Positions 9,653 to 19,214 of a DNA stretch of 64,000 nucleotides are shown one piece after another. The notes under the pieces are model-generated. The model had not been told where the DNA came from. It saw nothing but the letters and a program-made list of their open reading frames with translations, and did no database searches. Origin of the DNA: Crocinitomicaceae bacterium. GTDB taxonomy: Bacteria > Bacteroidota > Bacteroidia > Flavobacteriales_D > Parvicellaceae. Every line of letters starts with the position of its first letter. The first letter of the stretch is position 1. The stretch lies in NCBI GenBank assembly GCA_002723085.1, contig PBNK01000021.1, positions 1 to 64,000 of the forward strand, given 5' to 3'. A program made the translations under genes and the position numbers.

Positions 9653-10902
9653 AGAAAGTTTTAATATTAGCATATCACTTCCCCCCGAATAATTCAATTG
9701 GCAGTCAAAGACCATATTCTTGGTATCAACATTTTATTAAAAACCAATTGTACCCAATAATTATCACTAGACATTGGCATAATAACATCAATTCAGAAAT
9801 TGAGTGTATAAAATCAACAATCAATCAAAATATTGAAAATATAAAGGATGAAAATGGAACAATAATAAGAATCCCACATAATCCTAATCTAAGAGATAAA
9901 ATACTCATTAAATACGGCAAAGACAAAAAAATACTTTTAAGAAAATTCTTGACTATTTTTTATTCATTTTTTGAATTCAAATTTAAAAAATTTGATTCCA
10001 AAATTTCAATCTATTATGAAGCTGAAAAATATATTAAACAGAACAAAATTAATTGTATAATCGCAACAGGCGAACCTTTTATTCTATTTAAATATGCTTC
10101 AAAACTATCCAAGAAATATTCAATCCCTTGGATTGCTGACTATAGAGATGAATGGATTAAAAGAAACAATAGCATTATTCTAAAGCCTTTTTATAAAATT
10201 CTTGAAAAACAACTTTTATCTAATTGTGATAAAATTATTTCAGCTTCTCCTAATTATTCAAAAAATCTTGAAAAAAATCTTGGAAAAAAAGTAACTACAA
10301 TCACAAATGGATATGATGATAGCATTAATTTTAAAAATGATCCAATAATTAATCCATATTTTGAAATTTCGTATGTTGGAACTCTTTATAGTTTTCAACC
10401 AATAGAATCTTTTTTTTCAGTACTTAATTCTTTTGTTGAAAAATTAAATATTGAAATAATATTCAGTTTTTATGGAACTGGATTTTATCCTGAGAATTGG
10501 GAAAGAGTTGAAAAAATTAAAATATCTAGTAAAATCAAAATCATAAAACATGATAGATTACCAAAAGTTGATCTTTTAAATAATTTAAGGAAATCATCTA
10601 TTTTACTATTGTTAACAACTCCTAATTTTATAACACTTGCTGGGAAAACATTTGATTATTTAATCGCTAAAAGACCAATTTTACTTTTTAAAAATGATTT
10701 TTCAGTTTTAGAAAAAATTATTTTGGACTGTAAATCTGGATACGTTTGTAAAAATGAACAAGAAGTTTTTTTAACATTAAAAAAATCTTATGGCTTATGG
10801 ATTAAACATAAAATAGTTCCTTGTAATACTAGTGATATAGAAAAATACTCAAGAAAGAATTTAACTAAAAAATATGTGTCAATAATAAATAAAATAAACT
10901 GA
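9649..10902 (+). CDS. GT-B glycosyltransferase (GT4-like)
   Basis: A 417-residue protein opening with KKVLILAYHFPPNNSIGSQR, the usual start of a large GT4-like family in Bacteroidota polysaccharide loci. The middle has WIADYRDEWI (about residues 163-172), and the C-terminal lobe has GKTFDYLIAKRPILLF (about 331-346), the donor-side loop that replaces a strict EX7E. It overlaps the previous gene by 4 nt and is followed by a methyltransferase after 22 nt. Function within the repeat-unit pathway is inferred from context. Confidence 0.78.
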   Translation: MKKVLILAYHFPPNNSIGSQRPYSWYQHFIKNQLYPIIITRHWHNNINSEIECIKSTINQNIENIKDENGTIIRIPHNPNLRDKILIKYGKDKKILLRKFLTIFYSFFEFKFKKFDSKISIYYEAEKYIKQNKINCIIATGEPFILFKYASKLSKKYSIPWIADYRDEWIKRNNSIILKPFYKILEKQLLSNCDKIISASPNYSKNLEKNLGKKVTTITNGYDDSINFKNDPIINPYFEISYVGTLYSFQPIESFFSVLNSFVEKLNIEIIFSFYGTGFYPENWERVEKIKISSKIKIIKHDRLPKVDLLNNLRKSSILLLLTTPNFITLAGKTFDYLIAKRPILLFKNDFSVLEKIILDCKSGYVCKNEQEVFLTLKKSYGLWIKHKIVPCNTSDIEKYSRKNLTKKYVSIINKIN

Positions 10903-10924
10903 TAAGCATATATTAAATTTAATT

Positions 10925-11797
10925 ATGGAAAAAAATCACAATTCATGCCTAATATGTAAAAGTTCTATTTTAAATGATTTAGTAACTTTTAAGGCTGCTC
11001 ATTTAACAAAATGTAAAAAATGTAATTTTGTGTTTTCAAAAAAAATACCATCTCAACAAGAGCTAATTGACCATTACGATGGATATGGTAGAAATGATTA
11101 TCTATCACCTATTACAATAAAAAGATATAATGAACTTCTTGATGAATTTGAAAAATTTAGAAAAAATGGAAAAATAATTGATGTAGGATGCGGTATTGGT
11201 TATTTTCTTGAAGAGGCAAAAAAAAGAGGATGGGAAGTTTATGGAACTGAATATACTGACGAAGCAATAAAAATATGCAAAAGAAAAGGTATAACAATGC
11301 AACAAGGTAAATTAAATCCTAATAACTATAATCTTGAAGAATTTGATATAATAACCTCTTTTGAGGTTTTAGAGCACATTAATAATCCAATTGAAGAGCT
11401 TTCAAATTTTTATAAAATTTTGAGAAAAGGAGGATTAGTATATTTAACCACTCCAAATTTCAATAGTATTTCTAGATATTATTTAAAATCTAATTATAAT
11501 GTTATCACTTACCCAGAACATTTAAGTTATTACACACCAAAAACAATTAAATATCTTTTCAAAAAATTAAATTTTAAAACTTTAAAAATTGAAACTACTG
11601 GAATTAGTATAACTAGAATTAAAACAAGCAAAGGGTTAAGTAATCAAGCATTCATTTCTGAAAAATCAGATGACGAGATATTGAGAAATAAAATTGAAAA
11701 AAATTTCATCTTACAAGTATTTAAAACAATCGTAAATTTTTTCTTATCATTAATGGGAAAAGGAAATAGTTTAAAAGGTTGGTTTATTAAAATTTAA
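10925..11797 (+). CDS. class I SAM-dependent methyltransferase with N-terminal zinc finger
   Basis: A 290-residue protein. The N-terminus has two CxxC pairs (C8-C11 and C30-C33), the small zinc-binding module seen in many sugar C- or O-methyltransferases. The Methyltransf_23-type Rossmann core follows, with motif I IIDVGCGIG (84-92), TSFEVLEHI near residue 140 and GGLVYLTTPN near 170. Such enzymes often modify nucleotide sugars or polysaccharide termini, and the glycosyltransferase neighbours support that. The substrate is unknown. Confidence 0.8.
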   Translation: MEKNHNSCLICKSSILNDLVTFKAAHLTKCKKCNFVFSKKIPSQQELIDHYDGYGRNDYLSPITIKRYNELLDEFEKFRKNGKIIDVGCGIGYFLEEAKKRGWEVYGTEYTDEAIKICKRKGITMQQGKLNPNNYNLEEFDIITSFEVLEHINNPIEELSNFYKILRKGGLVYLTTPNFNSISRYYLKSNYNVITYPEHLSYYTPKTIKYLFKKLNFKTLKIETTGISITRIKTSKGLSNQAFISEKSDDEILRNKIEKNFILQVFKTIVNFFLSLMGKGNSLKGWFIKI

Positions 11798-11810
11798 AAA
11801 ATTACATTAA

Positions 11811-13649
11811 ATGTGTGGCATCACAGGCTTTTATTCTAAAAATCTAAAGAAAGATGAACTAATTTTAATGACTAATAGACTACGTCATCGAGGTCCAGAT
11901 GCTATAGGAAATTATTTTAATATAGATAAACACATCGGTCTTGGTCATAGTAGACTTAGTATACTTGATCTTTCTGACTCTGCCAACCAACCAATGACAT
12001 CTAGCTGTAACAGATATGTTATGGTTTACAATGGAGAGGTGTATAACTATAAAAATATTTCAAAAGAAATAAGCAAAATTAATTGGAAAACCTCATCAGA
12101 CTCTGAAGTTATATTAGAGGCTTTTTGTAAATGGGGGCCAAACTTTGTAACCAAATTAAATGGCATGTTTTCTATTGCTATTTATGACAAAAAAGAAAAT
12201 AAATTATTTTTGTTCAGAGACAGAATGGGTATAAAACCATTATTTTATTCTATTTCAGATGATCAATTCATTTTTGCAAGCGAATTAAAAGCAATAGACG
12301 AAATAATAAAAAACAAACCCATTTGTAATGAATCTATTTATGCATATCTCCATTTAGGTTATATACCTACAAATAAAACTATTTATAAAAATATTTTAAA
12401 AGTTAAACCTGGTTCTTACATTGAGTATAGAAATAACGAACTAAATGAAACAATATATTGGACGCCTGAAAATAAAATCACCAATAACACTTTTGACAAC
12501 TTTAGTTCTAGCAAAAAAAAGCTAAAACTATTATTACAGAATTCTATAAAAAGCAGATTGATAAGTGATGTACCTATCGGAACATTTTTAAGTGGGGGAA
12601 CTGATTCGTCTCTAGTCTCAGCTATAGCTCAAGAAGTTAGTGAATCCACAATAAATACTTTCTCAATTGGTTTTGAAGATGCAAAGCACAATGAAAGCTT
12701 TCATGCAAAAAAGGTAGCTAAGCGTTTAGGTACTAACCATAATGAATTTATTTTAAAAGAAAAAGACGCTTTAAATGAATTGGAGTCTATTATGGAACAC
12801 TTTGATGAACCATTTTTAGATCCTTCAGCTTTACCAACATTATTAGTTTCAAAGATGGCTAAAAGAAGTGTTACAGTTTGTTTAAGCGGAGACGGAGGAG
12901 ATGAATTATTTATGGGTTACGGAGCTTATAATTGGGCAAAAAGGCTCTCTAACCCAATAATTTGGTCATTGAAAAAACCTATATCATCTATTTTAGATAA
13001 ATCAGCGACTAATAAATATAAAAGAGCTGGATTAGTATTAAATGCTCCAAAAAAAAATTTAAAAAGTCATATATTCTCTCAAGAACAATATGTTTTTTCT
13101 GAACGTGAACTTAATAAATTATTAATTAAAAGGTCAAATTCATTAATTAATGAACTTAATCAACCTTACATTCTAAGCAGAAAATTAAATTCAATAGAAA
13201 ACCAAGCTTTTTTTGATTTAAATAATTATCTAATAGACGATTTATTAGTTAAAGTAGATAGAGCATCAATGTATACGTCTTTAGAAGCGAGGGTACCTTT
13301 ATTAGATCATAATATTATTGAATTTGCCATTAATTTGAATAAAAGATTCAAAATTCACAAAGGGACTCAAAAATATATTTTAAAAGAGATATTATACGAC
13401 TATTTGCCCAAGGAATTAATGGATAGACCTAAATGGGGCTTTTCAATTCCACTTGACAAATGGCTTCAAAATGAACTTTATTTTTTAATTGAAAAATATC
13501 TTAATAAAGATATAATAATGAATCAAGGAATTCTAAATTATAAAGAAATAGAAAAAATTAAAGTTAGGTTTAAGAATGGAGAAACATACTTATACAATAG
13601 GCTTTGGTCATTAATCATATTAAATAAATTCATTTTAAACTTTGGATAA
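11811..13649 (+). CDS. asnB: asparagine synthase (glutamine-hydrolysing) family protein
   Basis: A 612-residue two-domain amidotransferase. Cys2 in MCGITGF is the N-terminal nucleophile of the class II glutaminase domain. Conserved glutaminase elements are RLRHRGPD (about residues 23-30) and YNGEVYN (about 74-80). The synthetase half has the PP-loop FLSGGTDSSL (about 258-267) and SGDGGDELF. Within polysaccharide loci such proteins often amidate uronic acids rather than make free asparagine. The neighbouring C5-epimerase-like gene fits that, but this is inference. The 3' end overlaps a convergent gene by 15 nt. Confidence 0.85.
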   Translation: MCGITGFYSKNLKKDELILMTNRLRHRGPDAIGNYFNIDKHIGLGHSRLSILDLSDSANQPMTSSCNRYVMVYNGEVYNYKNISKEISKINWKTSSDSEVILEAFCKWGPNFVTKLNGMFSIAIYDKKENKLFLFRDRMGIKPLFYSISDDQFIFASELKAIDEIIKNKPICNESIYAYLHLGYIPTNKTIYKNILKVKPGSYIEYRNNELNETIYWTPENKITNNTFDNFSSSKKKLKLLLQNSIKSRLISDVPIGTFLSGGTDSSLVSAIAQEVSESTINTFSIGFEDAKHNESFHAKKVAKRLGTNHNEFILKEKDALNELESIMEHFDEPFLDPSALPTLLVSKMAKRSVTVCLSGDGGDELFMGYGAYNWAKRLSNPIIWSLKKPISSILDKSATNKYKRAGLVLNAPKKNLKSHIFSQEQYVFSERELNKLLIKRSNSLINELNQPYILSRKLNSIENQAFFDLNNYLIDDLLVKVDRASMYTSLEARVPLLDHNIIEFAINLNKRFKIHKGTQKYILKEILYDYLPKELMDRPKWGFSIPLDKWLQNELYFLIEKYLNKDIIMNQGILNYKEIEKIKVRFKNGETYLYNRLWSLIILNKFILNFG

Positions 13650-14993
13650 CTTTTTTTTATTTGAAATTTTAAAAACTAAAAATAACATTGGAAAATAAAA
13701 TGGTATAAGTGGGACTCTATACCTAACCAATGCACCAAAATTTGTACTAGCAATTCCTACTCCAAAAGCAAATATTATAGAAAAAACAAATGCATACAAT
13801 AAAATTGGCTCAGAAAATAAAACTCTTGCCAATCTTAAAGGGCCAACGTTGATAAATAAGTAAAGAGAAAAAAAGAGTAGTATTGTGTTCTCTATTACGG
13901 AAATCACCATTATTGGACTCCCAATTTCCCAAAATAATGGTCTATAAATAGCTGTAAAAACCGCAACAGGGGCTAAAGAAAAAACACCTCCAATTGACCC
14001 ATCAATTTTACCAATATTATAATTATTTGAACCATAAGCTTCCTCCCTTAACAAATCTTGTTGAATAACTTGAGCTTGCTCTAAAGCAGAGTCAACATCT
14101 CCATAAACACCCATTAAAGAGCTAATATTAGAAAGAACTATATACCCTCCAAAACCAAAAATTAATATAAATAAAGGGAGTTTTAATGTTTTAGAAACAA
14201 ATGATTTTGAAGTTTTAAGATATGCACTATTGATCCACAAAATAATTCCAGGAAATAGTGAAATTAGAACATAAGCTTTTGTATTTAAAAGAATTAAAAG
14301 GTTTAATTGCAAAAATATTATATTCCATAGTAAATGTTTTCTTTCAATAAAAATTCTATAAAAATTAAAAGTTAGCCAACATGTTGATCCTAAAACATAA
14401 CTGTCCTTCATTATTCCACTTCCCCAAAAAATTAAAGTTGGAAGAACTAACATAATATAAAATAACCCTTTAGAATAACCAGGATAAAGCATATTAAACA
14501 ACCTATAAAGTTTCCAAATACCAATAAAAGAAAAAACAGCTGTAAAAAAACTAGTAACTATAAAAGAACCAGAACCAAGAATATAAAATAAAGATGAAAA
14601 CCTTGACACCGCAAATGTTTGGGTATCTCTCCACATATATGTTGGAGGGTAACCAGAACCAGCATTAAAAGATTTCCAAGAATTAAAATAAGAATCAGTA
14701 TTAAAAATTAAAGCAATTCCCTTTTCAATATCTTGAAATAAAACACCAACTAATGCTTTTGAACCTAAAAAATAATTCGTAGTATCACCACCATTATAAT
14801 AAAAAACATAAACCAAACAAAATATAGTAGCACCAATTAATTTAGCAATCAACGCTTTTGTTAAATATTTGTACTCTGGATATTTATTTATATTTCTTGA
14901 TTTCACAAAATTAGCTACTAAAATAATAGCTAAAAAGTATATTAATGCTATTAATAAATCAGGGTAGGAAATAATATTTGATACGCTTTGCAT
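13635..14993 (-). CDS. polytopic membrane protein, possible polysaccharide polymerase-like
   Basis: A 452-residue protein with about ten hydrophobic segments spread along its length and a basic C-terminus (KISNKKKLSKV). I do not recognise the family. Conserved-looking features are a periplasm-type loop with YNGGDTTNYF near residue 67, a Trp/Tyr-rich loop (GSGYPPTYMWRDT) near 113, and FWGSGIMKDSY near 189. The length and topology resemble Wzy-like O-antigen polymerases or GT-C enzymes, and no other polymerase is visible in the locus. It is the only gene on this strand between 1 and 16.3 kb and overlaps asnB by 15 nt tail to tail. Confidence 0.6.
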   Translation of the reverse strand: MQSVSNIISYPDLLIALIYFLAIILVANFVKSRNINKYPEYKYLTKALIAKLIGATIFCLVYVFYYNGGDTTNYFLGSKALVGVLFQDIEKGIALIFNTDSYFNSWKSFNAGSGYPPTYMWRDTQTFAVSRFSSLFYILGSGSFIVTSFFTAVFSFIGIWKLYRLFNMLYPGYSKGLFYIMLVLPTLIFWGSGIMKDSYVLGSTCWLTFNFYRIFIERKHLLWNIIFLQLNLLILLNTKAYVLISLFPGIILWINSAYLKTSKSFVSKTLKLPLFILIFGFGGYIVLSNISSLMGVYGDVDSALEQAQVIQQDLLREEAYGSNNYNIGKIDGSIGGVFSLAPVAVFTAIYRPLFWEIGSPIMVISVIENTILLFFSLYLFINVGPLRLARVLFSEPILLYAFVFSIIFAFGVGIASTNFGALVRYRVPLIPFYFPMLFLVFKISNKKKLSKV

Positions 14994-15097
14994 TTCAAAG
15001 TACTTTTAATTTATACTAATATAGATATATATTTAATGTAATTTGTATAATTGCAAATACATTTACACATTACATATTAAAAACACTCAATAAAGAA

Positions 15098-16339
15098 ATG
15101 ATTAATACTCTTTATTTAAGCTATGACGGCTTAGCAGATCCGCTTGGCCAATCCCAAATCCTTCCATATCTATTTGGATTATCAAAAAATTATAAAATAA
15201 CAATCTTAAGTTTTGAAAAGTCTGAGAATATTAATAAAAGCTATCAATTTATATCAAATAAACTTAAGGAAAATCAAATTGATTGGGTTCCTTTAAAATA
15301 TTCAAAAAGACCACCTATTATTTCAACAATTTGGGACATTTATAAATTGAATAAAACTGTAAATAAGTTAATAAAAAGTGGTGTCAACCTTATTCATTGC
15401 AGAAGCTATATCACTTCATTAGTTGCTTTAAAAATTAAGAGAAAACACAACATCCCATTCATTTTTGACATGAGAGGGTTTTATGCTGATGAGAGAGTAG
15501 ATGGTGAAATTTGGGATAAAAATAAATTACCTTTTAATAAAATTTATAGCTTCTTTAAGAAGAAAGAGAAAGAGTTTTTAGAAAAAGCGGAATATAACAT
15601 TTCGCTAACATCAAATGGTAAAAAAGAAATAGAATCATGGAAACTACCAAATCAGTCTCCGATTTCTGTAATACCTTGTTGTACTGATGATAATTTATTC
15701 AAAAAAGAAAATATAAAAAATGTTAGAAAGGACATAGGTTTTGATGAAGATGATTTTGTAATTTCCTATGTAGGCTCCATAGGCACTTGGTACATGCTTG
15801 ATGAAATGTTAGATTTTTTCAAAGAGGTTCGAAAAAATAAACCAAACGCAAAATTTCTATTTATTACCAAAGATAATCCTCAATTAATTTTAGAAAAAGC
15901 TCTTGCAAAGAATATTGATGTTAATAGTCTAAAAATACAACCCTCATTAAGGGAAATGATGCCCTCTTACATAGGATTAAGTGATTTTTCTATCTTTTTT
16001 ATTCTTCCTGTGTTTTCAAAAAAAGCTTCCTCTCCTACTAAAATGGGAGAAATAATGAATTTAGGAATTCCTATTATCTGCAATGAAGGTGTTGGAGATG
16101 TTGATGAAATAATGAATGAATGTATGCCTGAGCTTTTAATAAAAGAATTTACCAAAAACGAATACCAAAGAATTATTGATTTGATAATTAATGATTATAA
16201 ACCCAATGAAAAAAGAATCATAGAAACTTCTCATAATTATTATTCTCTAGAAAAAGGTGTTAGAAAATACAAAGAAGTCTATCAAAGCATTTTGGAGGGC
16301 AAAATCACTCATGATGATACTTCTCCCCTTTTAAAATAG
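15098..16339 (+). CDS. GT-B glycosyltransferase (GT4-like)
   Basis: A 413-residue protein beginning NTLYLSYDGLADPLGQSQIL, a characteristic opening of a GT4-like family in polysaccharide loci. Other features are DMRGFYADERVDG (about residues 126-138) and the C-terminal donor loop SSPTKMGEIMNLGIPIICNE (about 308-327). It has its own 100-nt leader after the divergent membrane-protein gene, so it is probably transcribed separately from the operon above. The last 35 nt overlap rlmH on the opposite strand. Confidence 0.8.
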   Translation: MINTLYLSYDGLADPLGQSQILPYLFGLSKNYKITILSFEKSENINKSYQFISNKLKENQIDWVPLKYSKRPPIISTIWDIYKLNKTVNKLIKSGVNLIHCRSYITSLVALKIKRKHNIPFIFDMRGFYADERVDGEIWDKNKLPFNKIYSFFKKKEKEFLEKAEYNISLTSNGKKEIESWKLPNQSPISVIPCCTDDNLFKKENIKNVRKDIGFDEDDFVISYVGSIGTWYMLDEMLDFFKEVRKNKPNAKFLFITKDNPQLILEKALAKNIDVNSLKIQPSLREMMPSYIGLSDFSIFFILPVFSKKASSPTKMGEIMNLGIPIICNEGVGDVDEIMNECMPELLIKEFTKNEYQRIIDLIINDYKPNEKRIIETSHNYYSLEKGVRKYKEVYQSILEGKITHDDTSPLLK

Positions 16340-16778
16340 TAAAAGTCCTATACAATTGCTCCTTAAAAATTAAACGAACCATTTGATGGGAAAATGTCAT
16401 TTTTGATAAGCTTAGACTTGAATTTGCTCTATTGTAAACCTCATCACTAAATCCATAGGCACCTCCAACAATAAAAACTAAAGCTTTTGTTCTATTCATA
16501 ATTTTATTTGAAATGAAATTTGAAAAACCTAAAGAAGAAAATTGTTTACCCTTATCGTCTAAAAGAATTACCTTATCTCCATTTTCTAATTTTGATAAAA
16601 TTAAATCCCCTTCTTTTATTTTTAGTTCTTTCTTCGAATACCTGCTGCCATTCTTAACCTCTGAAATAATTATTTCCTCAAATTTAGTGTAGTGTGAAAT
16701 TCTTTTTGAATAATCATTTTCACCTTGAATAAGGTATTTTGCTTGTGTTTTACCGACAACAATTAACTTAATTTTCAT
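16305..16778 (-). CDS. rlmH: 23S rRNA pseudouridine-1915 N3-methyltransferase RlmH
   Basis: A 157-residue SPOUT-class methyltransferase, the usual length for the family. The N-terminus MKIKLIVVGKT and the C-terminal trefoil-knot motifs VFIVGGAYGFSDEVYNRA and TFSHQMVRLIFKEQLYRTF are diagnostic. It methylates N3 of pseudouridine 1915 in helix 69 of 23S rRNA on assembled ribosomes. TACATTTG lies about 5 nt before the start and may be a -7 element, but no matching -33 box is present. Confidence 0.95.
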   Translation of the reverse strand: MKIKLIVVGKTQAKYLIQGENDYSKRISHYTKFEEIIISEVKNGSRYSKKELKIKEGDLILSKLENGDKVILLDDKGKQFSSLGFSNFISNKIMNRTKALVFIVGGAYGFSDEVYNRANSSLSLSKMTFSHQMVRLIFKEQLYRTFTILKGEKYHHE

Positions 16779-16824
16779 TATTCAAATGTATACCATTTAT
16801 AAAACATTAATATAGCTTTGTAAA

Positions 16825-17661
16825 ATGACCATAAAACAATTTGTAAAATTAGCCATTAAAGAAGATATTAAAGATGGTGACCACTCGGCTTCAGCTTGTA
16901 TCCCAAAGCAAGCCAAAGGGAAAGCTAAATTATTAGTGAAAGAAGATGGAATCATAGCTGGGATTGACCTTGCTGTTCAAATTTTTAAAGAATTTGATAA
17001 TTCATTTGAAATTGAATCAATTCTAAAAGATGGTGATAAAGTTAAAGTTGGAGATATCGCATTTATAGTAAGCGGTCCATCCATTGCACTTTTAAGTGCA
17101 GAAAGATTGGTATTGAATGTTATGCAACGTATGAGTGCAATTGCTACTTTAACTAATAAATATGTTCAAGCTATTAAAGGATTATCTACTAAAGTATTAG
17201 ACACCAGAAAAACAACACCATTAATTCGATTCCTTGAAAAAGAAGCTGTTCGAATTGGTGGTGGTTTTAATCACCGATATGGATTATACGACATGATAAT
17301 GCTGAAAGATAATCACAATGATTTTGCTGGTGGAATTGAGAAATCAATCAATAAAACTGTCCAATACTTAAAAGACAATAAACTGAATCTAAAAATTGAA
17401 GTGGAAACTAGAAATTTAGATGAAGTTAAAGAAGTATTAAAAGTTGGTCAAATCGATAGAATAATGTTTGATAACTTTAACTATGATGATATGAAAAAAG
17501 CCGTTCATTTAATTGATGGAAAATACGAAACAGAGGCTTCAGGTGGTATTAACCTTAAAACCGTTAGAAAATACGCTGAATGTGGTGTAGACTATGTTTC
17601 TGTAGGTGCACTAACCCATTCTGTATCAAACATGGATTTAAGTCTAAAAGCCATTAAATGA
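16825..17661 (+). CDS. nadC: nicotinate-nucleotide pyrophosphorylase (carboxylating)
   Basis: A 278-residue quinolinate phosphoribosyltransferase that makes nicotinate mononucleotide from quinolinate and PRPP in de novo NAD synthesis. Diagnostic blocks are EDIKDGDHS near the N-terminus, RMSAIATLT (about residues 92-100), DTRKTTPLIR (about 125-134), GGGFNHRYGLYDMIMLKDNH (about 144-163) and EASGGIN near 237. The start lies 46 nt from divergent rlmH. A TAGCTTTG string ends 4 nt before the ATG. The stop overlaps the next ATG by 4 nt. Confidence 0.95.
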   Translation: MTIKQFVKLAIKEDIKDGDHSASACIPKQAKGKAKLLVKEDGIIAGIDLAVQIFKEFDNSFEIESILKDGDKVKVGDIAFIVSGPSIALLSAERLVLNVMQRMSAIATLTNKYVQAIKGLSTKVLDTRKTTPLIRFLEKEAVRIGGGFNHRYGLYDMIMLKDNHNDFAGGIEKSINKTVQYLKDNKLNLKIEVETRNLDEVKEVLKVGQIDRIMFDNFNYDDMKKAVHLIDGKYETEASGGINLKTVRKYAECGVDYVSVGALTHSVSNMDLSLKAIK

Positions 17662-18551
17662 GCATTTTCATAGATAAATTAAAAAACTTTACTGATCTTA
17701 TTCCTCTACCAGGCTTCAAAGGCATTTCAATTTTTGATTTACTTAAATTCTTAAAAGAAGTGTTTTCAAAAGGTAATTTTGCCATTAGAAGTGCAGCTGT
17801 TTCTTTTCATTTTTTTGTAGGTATATTTCCTGCTTTAATTTTTTTAGTTTCCCTTATACCCTACTTGCCAATAGAAAATTTACAGGAAAATATTTTTCTT
17901 CAAATGAAAATGATTTTACCAAAAGATATATTTCATCATTTTGAAAACACATTTAAAGAACTTTTTATTAGAAGACATAGTGTTGTACTTAGCATTGGGT
18001 TTTTCTTATCTATTTATTATGCCTCAAAAGGAATAAACACACTATTAATAGCTTTTAATCAATCCTATCAAGTAGAATTAAAAAGAAACCCTATAAAACA
18101 AAGATTAGTTTCACTCGGATTATTCCTAGTGATAATAACTTTATTTTTAGCGGCTGTGTGTCTGTCAATTTTCAGTGAAAAGATATTTAATTTCTTAAAT
18201 ATTGAAGCATTAATTCATATGAGCATAACATTGTTTTATATTCTAGATTTAATTTTGGTATTAGCTCTAGTATCATTAAGTATTTCCATTTTATATTATG
18301 CAGGAAACCCAAATATTAAAAAATTTAAGTTTATTAATGCAGGTTCATCATTTGCTACAATTATTATTCTTTTAGCATCATGGGTACTTTCTTTTTATTT
18401 TAGTCACTTCAATAGTTATAATAAAATTTACGGATCCATTGGATCTCTACTTATTGGATTGTTATGGATTAATACGGTAAGTTATGTGTTAATTATAGGT
18501 TTTGAATTATACACAAAAGAAGGAGAAATAAAACAAAGAAAAAGCAATTAA
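17658..18551 (+). CDS. YihY/BrkB family inner-membrane protein
   Basis: A 297-residue integral membrane protein with about six hydrophobic segments. The N-terminal signature AIRSAAVSFHFFVGIFPALI (about residues 41-60) is the YihY/virulence factor BrkB family motif, and YGSIGSLLIGLLWI near residue 258 matches the family's last conserved helix. The family was once annotated as RNase BN, which is now considered wrong. Its function is not established. It is coupled to nadC by a 4-nt overlap and shares its TTAA stop with the convergent next gene. Confidence 0.85.
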   Translation: MSIFIDKLKNFTDLIPLPGFKGISIFDLLKFLKEVFSKGNFAIRSAAVSFHFFVGIFPALIFLVSLIPYLPIENLQENIFLQMKMILPKDIFHHFENTFKELFIRRHSVVLSIGFFLSIYYASKGINTLLIAFNQSYQVELKRNPIKQRLVSLGLFLVIITLFLAAVCLSIFSEKIFNFLNIEALIHMSITLFYILDLILVLALVSLSISILYYAGNPNIKKFKFINAGSSFATIIILLASWVLSFYFSHFNSYNKIYGSIGSLLIGLLWINTVSYVLIIGFELYTKEGEIKQRKSN

Positions 18552-19117
18552 AGACCTAACATTCCACTTTTTAAATCTTCAGATGCTGGAACACCACCAA
18601 GCCAAATTCCAAATAATGCTTGTTTGAAAGGTAATCCTTGAATTGTACCTTTTTTCGTACCATTCATCAATAAATGAACACCTTCGCCAGGTACATAATT
18701 TAAAACTACCTTATCATTTTTCACAAAAGGATCTGTGAAGCATTTTTTAAATTTTTCAATTTGTTCTTTAGTATGTTCACCAGCAGTTGTATTTTCAAAA
18801 CCTTCTTCAAGTGCTTCTATGAATTTTTCTCTAGAAACTAATGAAGAAACAATTACTATTCTTATGCCCATTTCTTCATCGGCCATAATGATTTTATCAG
18901 CATCACTTGTTTTTGATTTAAGATATAATCCCCCAACATATAAATCTACAAAACCATATTTTTCCCTTAAACCACCACCATTTAAAACAACAGTGTTGTT
19001 ATTAATAATGTTTTTTGAAGGAAAATTAACCCCTTCAATCTTCGTGAATATTTGCGCTTTTGAAGAGTTAAAAAAGAATAGTGAAAATGAGAAAAATAAA
19101 ATGCTTATGTATTTCAT
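18548..19117 (-). CDS. secreted chalcone isomerase-like protein
   Basis: About 189 residues from the ATG at 19117. That start is chosen because it places a typical signal peptide (MKYISILFFSFSLFFFNSSK, cut near Ala-Gln) at the N-terminus; a start at 19159 would put 14 odd residues before it. The mature part has GVNFPSK, GGGLREKYGFVDLYVGGLYL and a conserved end (KQALFGIWLG) seen in the bacterial chalcone-isomerase-like family (Chalcone_3). Bacterial members are periplasmic proteins of unknown function with a lipid-binding-like fold. The stop codon overlaps the convergent YihY-like gene. Confidence 0.78.
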   Translation of the reverse strand: MKYISILFFSFSLFFFNSSKAQIFTKIEGVNFPSKNIINNNTVVLNGGGLREKYGFVDLYVGGLYLKSKTSDADKIIMADEEMGIRIVIVSSLVSREKFIEALEEGFENTTAGEHTKEQIEKFKKCFTDPFVKNDKVVLNYVPGEGVHLLMNGTKKGTIQGLPFKQALFGIWLGGVPASEDLKSGMLGL

Positions 19118-19214
19118 AACGTTATTTTTAATATTATTTAGATTCAATGAGATATTCACTAAATTACATCAAATTTTATTATGTAAATGATAAAATTTTA
19201 TAAATAATATTGAA

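Noticed and set aside
11811-13649. Specific role as a uronic acid amidase
   Set aside because: The asparagine synthase core is intact. A sugar-amidating role rests on context alone, so asnB is kept as the call.
1-16339. Whole left cluster as an acquired genomic island
   Set aside because: Base composition looks as AT-rich as the rest, and no mobile genes, integrase or flanking repeats are visible. Transfer remains possible but is not shown.
16813-16820. TAGCTTTG before nadC as a promoter
   Set aside because: It matches the -7 consensus, but no -33 TTTG lies 19-21 nt upstream. It also ends only 4 nt from the ATG, implying a nearly leaderless message.
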